DNA from: Lentisphaeria bacterium
Lineage (GTDB): Bacteria; Verrucomicrobiota; Lentisphaeria; JABSQK01; UBA12247
Reading direction: 5' to 3'
Length of the DNA stretch: 5,532 bases
Assembly (NCBI GenBank): GCA_003477185.1
Contig: DMTJ01000314.1
Span: 1 to 5,532 of the forward strand
The position numbers were made by a program, and so were the translations under genes. Under the pieces are notes generated by a model that was not told the origin of the DNA, ran no database searches, and was given only the letters and a program-made list of their open reading frames with translations. Position 1 is the first letter of the stretch, and the number at the start of each line of letters is the position of its first letter. This document shows, piece after piece, positions 1 through 5,532 of this stretch.

Positions 1-52
1 AAGAGAGACTGGGGACCAAAGAACCAGAACGATCGGAATTTAAAAGCTGAGG

Positions 53-133
53 GCTGCCTGTCCGACCATCCCTGGGTCTATTGTGAGTAAGAGATCCCAG
101 CGACCACCCATTTCGAATAGCAGCCTGTCGGAC
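53..133. repeat. Imperfect direct repeat in the leader of the tri-esterase gene
   Basis: GCTGCCTGTCCGAC at 53-66 and GCAGCCTGTCGGAC at 120-133 match at 12 of 14 positions and start 67 bases apart. Both copies are followed by TATT and then GAGTAA (79-82 and 85-90; 134-137 and 144-149) with different spacing. This suggests a degenerate duplication or a pair of related sites upstream of the gene. No function can be read from it. Confidence 0.4.
72..100. other. Possible hairpin in the tri-esterase leader
   Basis: CTGGGTCT at 72-79 can pair with AGATCCCAG at 92-100, giving eight base pairs with one bulged T and a 12-base loop. No T-run follows on the + strand, so it is not a convincing intrinsic terminator. 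It lies between the two copies of the direct repeat. Confidence 0.35.
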
Positions 134-159
134 TATTAGAGCTGAGTAAAAAAAGTAAC

Positions 160-165
160 AAGGAA
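160..165 (+). promoter_or_regulatory. Ribosome binding site of the tri-esterase gene
   Basis: AAGGAA lies six bases before the ATG at 172. It is the only good Shine-Dalgarno match near the start and agrees with the signal peptide beginning right at this Met. Confidence 0.75.
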
Positions 166-171
166 CCGAAT

Positions 172-3100
172 ATGACGGTTAAGCTAAATGTATTGATCGT
201 CTCGCTGGTCATCATCACGCCGTTTGTTGGCATGGCCGATGTGCGGCCCGCGGCGCTGTTTGCCGATGGCATGGTGATCCAGCGCGAAACCGAAGCACCC
301 GTCTTTGGAACCGCAGATGCGAGTGAAGAGGTGACTGTCAGCGCGAGCTGGGGTGAATCTGCGGCTACGACAGCCGACGCATCCGGCACATGGCGCGTGA
401 CGTTGAAGACGCCCGCGGCTGGCGGGCCGTACAGCCTTACCATCAAGGGAAACAACACGGTCGACATTCACGACGTTCTTTGCGGAGAAGTATGGTTCTG
501 CTCCGGGCAGTCGAACATGGACTTTGTGTTGAAACAGCTGGCCAAGGCCTCCCCCAAGCGCACCACGGCGGAACACCAGCCCGCTGCACACTACGTTAAG
601 AAGGAGATAGAGACGGCGACGGATGACGGATTGCGGCAGTTTACCGTAAACAAGGGCATGTCTCCCTTTGAGCCGCGAACAACCCTCGCGGGCAGTTGGA
701 TGGACTCCTCACCCAAGAACAATCCTAGCTTTTCGGCGACGGCCTATTTCTTTGGGCGTGAGCTGCGCAAGAAACTTGGCGTTCCGGTCGGCCTGATCAA
801 GTGCGCCTGGGGCGGCACCCGCGTCGAACCTTGGATTCCCGCGGAGGCATTCCTGCAGGATACGGAAATGGCTGCCTATTATTCGAGCAACCGATCCGAT
901 CTTGAAAATCAAGTCGCATCATGGGATCCGAAAAAGGCGGAGGCGGACTACCAGGCTGCCCTTGAGCGTCATAAAGAGAAGGCGAAAGGCAAGAAGGCAA
1001 GAAGACATAGAAAGCCGAGGAAACCATCGAAGCCGAACGGAGGGCCACAGTTCCCCTCGACGCTCTTCAACGCCATGGTCAACCCTGTTGTTCCCTACGC
1101 CATCAAAGGGGCTATCTGGTATCAGGGCGAGTCGAATGCTGGTCATAATATCCCTCAGTACGAACACCACTTCAGGACAATGATCAGCGCCTGGCGCGAG
1201 CAGTGGGATCAGGGAGATTTTCCGTTTTACTTCGCGCAGCTGGCGAACTTTCAGCAACCGGTTACTGAGCCGGTTGAGTTCGACTCCTGGGCATTGATCT
1301 GCGATCAGCAGCGCCGGACGCTCGGTCTGAAACATACCGGTATGGCCGTGCTGAGTGACATCGGCGAAGCCGCCGATATCCATCCGCACAACAAAATAGA
1401 TGTCGGCAAGCGCCTGGCGTTGTGGGCCTTGAAGCATGATTACAAACAGAAGGTGCCTGTTTGCAGCGGCCCACTCTACAAGAGCCATACAATCAAAGGC
1501 AACCAGGTCATCATCACGTTTGATTCCGCCGGTTCGGGGCTGATGGCTGGTTCAAAGGTCGGGATGGCCGACACACAGAAGTCCGATGAACCGCTGAAGC
1601 ATTTCCAGATTTGCGGCGCAGACCGTCAGTGGCAGTGGGCGAATGTTGAGATTACGGGCACCGACACGATCACTGTGTCTCACCCGGACGTCGCGAATCC
1701 AACGGTGGTCCGCTATGCGTGGGCACAGAACGCTGAAGCGGCCAATCTCTATAACAAGCAAGGCCTGCCAGCTTCTATCTTCACCACGGAGGCTGAGATT
1801 CCTGCCAAGGCTGCAAAGCGGCCTGTTGCAGAGTCCGCCCGTGCACCATCCGGTTCTGAGTGGCAGGGCAAGAAGTCCACCTTTCATGGCTTCGATCAGG
1901 TTGGCTTCAAATTCGAAGGTGTGGACTGCAAAGTGGTGCTTCCGAAGAAGATTGCTGACGGTAAGCCGTGGGTCTGGCGCGCGCGCTTCTGGGGGCATGA
2001 GCCGCAGTTTGATGTCGCCATGCTGAAGCGGGGCTATCACATCGTCTACTGCAATGTTGGCAACCTGTTTGGGAACCCGGAAGCGGTGAAGCGCTGGAAT
2101 GCGTTTTATGACTATCTCCGGTTTGAGCACCTGTTTGCGGATAAGCCGGTTCTGGAGGGGATGTCGCGCGGCGGCCTGATCGTGTATAACTGGGCGGCGG
2201 CGAATCCGGACAAAGTGAAAGCGATCTACGCCGATGCGCCGGTCATGGATTTCACAAGCTGGCCAGGTGGTAAGGGCAAAGGGAAAGGGGCCGGCGGGGC
2301 CTGGAAAACCTGTTTGAATGCCTATGGCCTCACGGATGCAGAAGCGCTGGCGTACAAAGGCAATCCGCTCGATAATCTGGCGCCGCTGGCACAGGCCGGG
2401 ATTCCGCTTATTCACGTCGTGGGGGATGCCGACGATATCGTGCCGCTTGCCGAAAACACGGCGATTGCAGAAGCGCGTTACAAGAAGCTGGGCGGAGTGA
2501 TCAAGGTGATTCATAAGCCTGACACCGGCCACCATCCGCATTCGCTGAAAAACCCGCAGCCAATTGTCGATTTCGTCACCCAGCCGGACAAAGGCCAGAG
2601 TACACTCGCGGCCAAGGAAATCGTGGGCGATCAAAACTTCGTCCTGCGTGGCGACTCCCGCAATAGTCGCATTCAGTTCGAACAGAAAAAACGTGGGCAT
2701 GTGGCGTTTCTTGGCGGCTCAATTACGGAGATGAATGGCTATCGCCCGATCGTCTGCGAGATGTTGAAGACGCGCTTCCCCGAAACCGAATTCACGTTCA
2801 CCAATGCGGGGATCAGCTCAACCTGTTCCGATACTGGTGCGTTTCGCATGCAACGCGATGTCCTGAGCAAGGGACCGCTGGATATGTTGTTTGTCGAGTA
2901 TGCCGTCAATGATGATCAGGATGGTGATCAGGGCTATCACGATGCTCTGCGCGGAATGGAGGGTGTCATCGCCCAGGCCCGGAAGCACAACCCGAACGTC
3001 GACATTGTGATGACCATGTTTGTGAATGAGAACATCCTGAGTCAGGCAAAACAGGGGCGCATGGCTGCGTCGGTTGCCGCCCACAGTAAGGTGGCAGAGC

Positions 3101-3750
3101 ATTACGATGTGTCGGTAAACAACCTGGCGCAGGAGCTGGCGGATCAGATCACTGCTGGCAAGACGGACTGGAAGACCTACGGCGGGGTACACCCGAAAAA
3201 GCACGGCAACACGATGTGCGCAACCATGATTGCCAATGCGCTGCTCAAGGAATGGGCAAAGCCCTTGCCAGCCAATGCCGAACCCCGCGCATATCCGGTC
3301 AAAGAAGAAATTGACGAAAAGAGCTACATCCGCGGTCGCTTTCTGCCGTTTGAGGATGCGGCAACCGGGGCGAACTGGAAGGTCGGCGTTCCGACCTGGA
3401 AGAATGAAAACAGGGGGGCGGTTCGGGCCCGCTTTATAAAATCGCCGATGATCTACAGCAGCACCGCTGGCGCGAAGCTGACCATTGATTTTACCGGCAC
3501 CGCGATTGGCGCGTACATGCTGGCCGGGCCGGACGCGGGGATTCTCCGCTGTACGATCGATGGCAAGCAGACGAACGAGATCGACACGCTCTGCAAATTC
3601 AGCGGGTTTAACTATCCCGTCACCATCATGTTTTTTAACGAGCTGGAGACTGGTGACCACACGCTCGAGCTGGAGATCCTCGAAAACCGTCCTGGCCGCA
3701 TGAAGCAGGGCGGCACCGCCCTGCGCGTGATCGGCTTTACGGCCAATTAG
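172..3750 (+). CDS. Exported tri-modular esterase: sialate O-acetylesterase-like + alpha/beta-hydrolase + SGNH/GDSL hydrolase
   Basis: This 1192-residue protein probably deacylates carbohydrates outside the cytoplasm; the substrate is unknown. Residues 1-22 look like a signal peptide (hydrophobic LIVSLVIITPFVG, then GMA before DVRP). Residues about 25-545 match the sialate O-acetylesterase (SASA) family: a beta-sandwich start, GQSNM at 112-116 with nucleophile Ser114, CAWGGTRVEPW at 211-221, WYQGESN at 316-322, and DIHP at 402-405 with the likely catalytic His404. A Lys/Arg-rich insert lies at about 265-288. Residues about 565-803 are an alpha/beta-hydrolase: GMSRG at 663-667 (Ser665), GDADDIVP at 751-758 (probable acid Asp754) and GHHPHSL at 786-792 (His787 or His788). 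Residues about 820-1030 are an SGNH hydrolase: GGSIT (Ser850), NAG (Gly880), VND (Asn913) and VHP (His1007). Residues about 1040-1190 are beta-rich, perhaps a jelly roll. The start is supported by AAGGAA at 160-165, six bases before the ATG. The reading frame is unbroken, so the fusion is real in this sequence. Domain families are confident; substrate specificity is not. Confidence 0.95.
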   Translation: MTVKLNVLIVSLVIITPFVGMADVRPAALFADGMVIQRETEAPVFGTADASEEVTVSASWGESAATTADASGTWRVTLKTPAAGGPYSLTIKGNNTVDIHDVLCGEVWFCSGQSNMDFVLKQLAKASPKRTTAEHQPAAHYVKKEIETATDDGLRQFTVNKGMSPFEPRTTLAGSWMDSSPKNNPSFSATAYFFGRELRKKLGVPVGLIKCAWGGTRVEPWIPAEAFLQDTEMAAYYSSNRSDLENQVASWDPKKAEADYQAALERHKEKAKGKKARRHRKPRKPSKPNGGPQFPSTLFNAMVNPVVPYAIKGAIWYQGESNAGHNIPQYEHHFRTMISAWREQWDQGDFPFYFAQLANFQQPVTEPVEFDSWALICDQQRRTLGLKHTGMAVLSDIGEAADIHPHNKIDVGKRLALWALKHDYKQKVPVCSGPLYKSHTIKGNQVIITFDSAGSGLMAGSKVGMADTQKSDEPLKHFQICGADRQWQWANVEITGTDTITVSHPDVANPTVVRYAWAQNAEAANLYNKQGLPASIFTTEAEIPAKAAKRPVAESARAPSGSEWQGKKSTFHGFDQVGFKFEGVDCKVVLPKKIADGKPWVWRARFWGHEPQFDVAMLKRGYHIVYCNVGNLFGNPEAVKRWNAFYDYLRFEHLFADKPVLEGMSRGGLIVYNWAAANPDKVKAIYADAPVMDFTSWPGGKGKGKGAGGAWKTCLNAYGLTDAEALAYKGNPLDNLAPLAQAGIPLIHVVGDADDIVPLAENTAIAEARYKKLGGVIKVIHKPDTGHHPHSLKNPQPIVDFVTQPDKGQSTLAAKEIVGDQNFVLRGDSRNSRIQFEQKKRGHVAFLGGSITEMNGYRPIVCEMLKTRFPETEFTFTNAGISSTCSDTGAFRMQRDVLSKGPLDMLFVEYAVNDDQDGDQGYHDALRGMEGVIAQARKHNPNVDIVMTMFVNENILSQAKQGRMAASVAAHSKVAEHYDVSVNNLAQELADQITAGKTDWKTYGGVHPKKHGNTMCATMIANALLKEWAKPLPANAEPRAYPVKEEIDEKSYIRGRFLPFEDAATGANWKVGVPTWKNENRGAVRARFIKSPMIYSSTAGAKLTIDFTGTAIGAYMLAGPDAGILRCTIDGKQTNEIDTLCKFSGFNYPVTIMFFNELETGDHTLELEILENRPGRMKQGGTALRVIGFTAN

Positions 3751-3846
3751 GGAGTTGCCGCCTTCGCTTCTGATCGGCAAGAATGAACGAACTCGTGTAG
3801 TGATGCGAATAGGAAAACGAGATCCTTTATAGAAAAGGAAATGAAA
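3751..3846. other. Intergenic gap between the tri-esterase and first EEP gene
   Basis: This 96-base gap holds a weak six-base inverted repeat, TTGCCG at 3755-3760 and CGGCAA at 3775-3780, with a 14-base loop and no T-run. The second half is A-rich and ends in the Shine-Dalgarno of the first EEP gene. I see no convincing terminator or promoter, which leaves co-transcription possible. Confidence 0.4.
3835..3840 (+). promoter_or_regulatory. Ribosome binding site that decides the start of the first EEP gene
   Basis: AAGGAA ends directly at the ATG at 3841, which leaves no spacing for that codon, but sits six bases before the ATG at 3847. The second ATG is therefore the better start. It also gives a protein beginning MKKT, the same first four residues as the downstream paralogue. 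Confidence 0.65.
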
Positions 3847-4887
3847 ATGAAAAAAACGAAATATCTATATAGCCCTATTGATGGCGGAGTCACGTCTGTA
3901 TCTGGACAGGCTTTCTCTGCTTCTGTGGCGATATCGAATCGCCTCCTCGCCATGATCGGCATGCTGTTCGCTGTTGGATTGGCTTTGGGTTCGCCCCTGC
4001 AGCTCCAAGCTGAAGAGTCCACGCTGAGGGTCATGTCCTATAACATACATCGTGGTGGCGTCGTCATGTTGAAGCAACCCCTGTCCCAAACGGCCAAGGC
4101 CATTGAGGAAGCCAACGCGGATATCGTCGGCATTCAGGAAACGAGATCACCCCGGGGTGACACCTTGGAGGATCTCGCTGCGTTGCTGGGCTGGAATCAT
4201 GATGGGGGCAAGGGTTCTAAAATTATAACGCGTTATGAAATCGTTGAATCGCTCAAAAATGGCGTCAAAGTGAAACTGGATTCGGGTAAGGAAGCGTACA
4301 TCTTTAACTTCCACCTGCCCTCCCATCCCTACCAACCGTACCAGCTGCTGGGCATCCGTCCGACTTGGCATAAGCACACATTTGATATCGAATTTATCAA
4401 GACCGAGGCCGAGGCGATTCAATGGGCAACAAAGGCTCGCGGTGAAATCATCGCAGGACTTCTCAAGCAGGTGCATGCCCTCCCCGATCAAGAGGCCCTT
4501 GTTTTTGTAGTCGGTGATTTCAACGAACCCTCACATCTCGATTGGACCGAAGCCGCTGCCAAGGCCGGCCGCCACCCCATTAAAGTGGAATATCCCAACT
4601 CTCTAGCAATGGCCAAAGCCGGCTTTGGCGATGCCTATCGCACGATCTATCCCGACGAGATGAAAACCCCGGGCTACACCTGGTCGCCCAAGTACAAGCC
4701 CGATGACCCTAAGACTCATCACGACCGCATCGACTTTGTTTATTTCAAAGGCAAAGGGCTCAAGGTGACTGAAGTCAAGATCGTCGGTGAAAACGAAGAG
4801 AATGCGGACATCGTCGTTGCTCCGTATCCTTCCGACCACCGCGCCGTGGTCGCGACCTTCACGCTATCCAATCAACCAAAAGAATAG
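3847..4887 (+). CDS. Secreted endonuclease/exonuclease/phosphatase (EEP) family protein, first of two tandem copies
   Basis: This 346-residue protein is a metal-dependent phosphoesterase of the DNase I-like EEP superfamily. Members cut nucleic acids, sphingomyelin, inositol phosphates or other phosphoesters, and the motifs here do not say which. Numbered from the ATG at 3847, the visible motifs are MSYNIH with Asn66, GIQE with metal-binding Glu98, FNFHL with His156, VVGDFNEP with Asp224 and Asn226, HDRIDFVY with Asp296, and SDHRAV with Asp330 and His331. The active site therefore looks complete. The hydrophobic stretch LLAMIGMLFAVGLALG followed by LQLQA before EES is a signal peptide, with cleavage likely after residue 55. 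It is preceded by an unusually long polar N-region of about 32 residues. An in-frame ATG at 3841 would add two residues, but the Shine-Dalgarno bases abut it, so 3847 is preferred. The gene lies 96 bases after the tri-esterase gene and could be co-transcribed with it. The next gene downstream is a paralogue. Confidence 0.94.
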   Translation: MKKTKYLYSPIDGGVTSVSGQAFSASVAISNRLLAMIGMLFAVGLALGSPLQLQAEESTLRVMSYNIHRGGVVMLKQPLSQTAKAIEEANADIVGIQETRSPRGDTLEDLAALLGWNHDGGKGSKIITRYEIVESLKNGVKVKLDSGKEAYIFNFHLPSHPYQPYQLLGIRPTWHKHTFDIEFIKTEAEAIQWATKARGEIIAGLLKQVHALPDQEALVFVVGDFNEPSHLDWTEAAAKAGRHPIKVEYPNSLAMAKAGFGDAYRTIYPDEMKTPGYTWSPKYKPDDPKTHHDRIDFVYFKGKGLKVTEVKIVGENEENADIVVAPYPSDHRAVVATFTLSNQPKE

Positions 4888-4894
4888 AAGAGAC

Positions 4895-5085
4895 AACCAC
4901 TGATGGACACTGATGAACACTGATAAACCCGAACCGATCCATAAGATGGAGGCTTAGTATATTGTGGGTTGCTCCAAGGATGAACGTGACCGGATACGGT
5001 CTGGGATATTTCCTGAATTTAAAGAAGAAAACAAAACTCGAATGGAAGCGCGTCGTGAGATGAATATCAGTGTCCATCAGTGGTT
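4895..5085. repeat. 191-bp intergenic element bounded by perfect 20-bp inverted repeats
   Basis: The 20 bases at 4895-4914 are the exact reverse complement of the 20 bases at 5066-5085. The match stops at both outer and inner edges. The 151-base interior holds no recognisable gene, so any mobility would have to come from elsewhere, as in a MITE or a palindromic intergenic repeat. No clear target-site duplication is visible next to the arms. The element fills most of the 266-base gap between the two EEP paralogues. The repeat is directly seen; calling it mobile is inference. Confidence 0.7.
4898..4927. repeat. Three-copy 10-bp tandem repeat (CACTGATGGA type)
   Basis: Three adjacent units are visible: CACTGATGGA at 4898-4907, CACTGATGAA at 4908-4917 and CACTGATAAA at 4918-4927. 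The first seven bases are identical in all three. The array overlaps the left arm of the inverted repeat, and the right arm carries one full and one partial unit in the opposite orientation. Confidence 0.8.
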
Positions 5086-5104
5086 TAAAAAAACGCCAAC
5101 AATT

Positions 5105-5130
5105 CCCGCAGCCGAACAAGTCGGTGCGGG
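5105..5130. other. Strong hairpin upstream of the second EEP gene
   Basis: CCCGCA (5105-5110) pairs with TGCGGG (5125-5130), and CCGA (5112-5115) pairs with TCGG (5121-5124). The result is a ten-pair stem with one bulged G and a five-base loop, ACAAG. It ends 23 bases before the ATG. It is not followed by a T-run on the + strand, so it may be a leader structure rather than a terminator. Confidence 0.5.
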
Positions 5131-5141
5131 TAGAAGTTTGC

Positions 5142-5148
5142 ATAGGAA
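5142..5148 (+). promoter_or_regulatory. Ribosome binding site of the second EEP gene
   Basis: ATAGGAA precedes the ATG at 5154 with a spacer of five bases. It supports this start over the later in-frame Met codons within the signal peptide. Confidence 0.65.
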
Positions 5149-5153
5149 CTGTT

Positions 5154-5532
5154 ATGAAAAAAACAATTCGCACCATGAGTGCTATGGGAATGCTGCTCGC
5201 CGTTGGGTTGGCTTTTGTGACGCCCCTGCAGGCACAAACCGAGGAGCCCCGCGAAGAGTCCATCGTTCGGGTCATGTCGTACAATGTATATCACGGCGCC
5301 AGGAGGCGTGGGCAACCCCTCTTCCAGACGGCCCGGGTGATTCAGGAGGGCCGGGCTGATATTGTCGGTCTGCAGGAGATCCAGGTAAGAAAGTACCCTA
5401 AGAATACGGAGGAACTGGCGCAGCTGCTGGGGTGGAATCACGACGTGGATAGCGAGATCGTGACGCGTTATGAGATCATCGAGCGCATCAAAGGTGACAA
5501 CAGCCGCAACAAAGGCGGCATCAAGGTCAAGC
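5154..5532 (+). CDS. Secreted EEP family protein, second tandem copy, 3' end cut by the window
   Basis: The frame is open from the ATG at 5154 to the window end, giving 126 complete codons with no stop. The start is supported by ATAGGAA at 5142-5148, five bases before the ATG. The protein begins MKKTIRTMSAMGMLLAVGLA and continues to PLQAQ before TEEP, a normal short signal peptide with cleavage near residue 27 or 28. The mature part has VRVMSYNVYHG (the EEP Asn motif, Asn44), ADIVGLQE with metal-binding Glu75, then LLGWNHD and IVTRYEI. These blocks align with RVMSYNIHRG, ADIVGIQE, LLGWNHD and IITRYEI in the upstream EEP protein in the same order, and more than half of residues are identical over the best blocks by hand alignment. 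It is therefore a tandem paralogue. The GDFN, RIDF and SDH motifs should lie beyond the window, so completeness and activity cannot be judged. By comparison with its neighbour about 200 more residues are expected. Confidence 0.93.
   Translation, partial: MKKTIRTMSAMGMLLAVGLAFVTPLQAQTEEPREESIVRVMSYNVYHGARRRGQPLFQTARVIQEGRADIVGLQEIQVRKYPKNTEELAQLLGWNHDVDSEIVTRYEIIERIKGDNSRNKGGIKVK

Noticed and set aside
1..90. Open frame from the window edge ending at TAA 88-90, a possible tail of an upstream gene
   Set aside because: Only 29 codons with no recognisable motif. The other two frames also stay open for 13 to 15 codons, so this is not evidence of coding.
111..139. Promoter-like pair TTTCGA and TATTAG with 17-base spacing before the tri-esterase gene
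   Set aside because: Only three of six and four of six matches to the sigma-70 consensus, which is expected by chance in a stretch this long.
1552..2700. 382-codon open frame on the minus strand inside the tri-esterase gene
   Set aside because: It lies opposite well-conserved hydrolase motifs on the + strand and its translation is rich in Arg, His and Ile with no family motif. It is a shadow frame.
2818..3780. 320-codon open frame on the minus strand opposite the SGNH and C-terminal domains
   Set aside because: A shadow of the + strand gene with no recognisable motif in its translation.
3755..3780. Possible terminator after the tri-esterase gene (TTGCCG ... CGGCAA)
   Set aside because: Only a six-pair stem with a 14-base loop and no T-run after it.
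3828..3833. TATAGA as a -10 box before the first EEP gene
   Set aside because: It sits directly beside the Shine-Dalgarno, leaving no room for a transcript start, and has no matching -35 box.
4898..4927. CRISPR array
   Set aside because: The 10-bp units are directly adjacent with no spacers and are far too short to be CRISPR repeats.
4964..5359. 131-codon + strand open frame starting with GTG in the gap and running into the second EEP gene
   Set aside because: It overlaps the clearly real EEP start and signal peptide in another frame, runs through the inverted-repeat arm, and has no Shine-Dalgarno or family motif.

Overview
The window looks like a piece of a Gram-negative chromosome from the Planctomycetota/Verrucomicrobiota/Kiritimatiellota/Lentisphaerota group. 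This is inferred from protein style, not from a marker gene: a very large secreted multi-esterase with a sialate O-acetylesterase domain carrying a Lys/Arg-rich insert, an alpha/beta-hydrolase with a GHHPHSL-type ending, exported endonuclease/exonuclease/phosphatase (EEP) proteins, and intergenic CACTGAT-type short repeats. Everything recognisable is on the + strand and every protein appears to be exported.

Layout. Bases 1-171 hold no recognisable gene. They carry an imperfect direct repeat (53-66 and 120-133), a hairpin between the copies (72-100) and the ribosome binding site of the first gene. Bases 172-3750 encode a 1192-residue exported protein that joins three different Ser-hydrolase folds (SASA-type carbohydrate esterase, alpha/beta-hydrolase, SGNH/GDSL hydrolase) and ends in a beta-rich domain. 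After a 96-base gap, 3847-4887 encodes a complete secreted EEP-superfamily protein with all the expected active-site motifs. After a 266-base gap, a second EEP gene starts at 5154 and runs off the window at 5532. It is clearly a paralogue of the first, so this is a tandem duplication.

The gap between the two EEP genes holds a 191-bp segment (4895-5085) bounded by perfect 20-bp inverted repeats. The left arm continues as a three-copy 10-bp tandem repeat. It resembles a small non-autonomous or palindromic intergenic element. It is followed by a strong hairpin (5105-5130) just upstream of the second EEP gene.

How the genes might work together: the tri-esterase would remove acyl groups from a carbohydrate outside the cytoplasm, with three catalytic centres in one chain. 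The EEP proteins would cleave phosphodiester or phosphomonoester bonds in the same compartment. A shared job in breaking down a decorated polymer is plausible but only inferred. No CRISPR array, tRNA, rRNA, transposase or complete terminator was seen.
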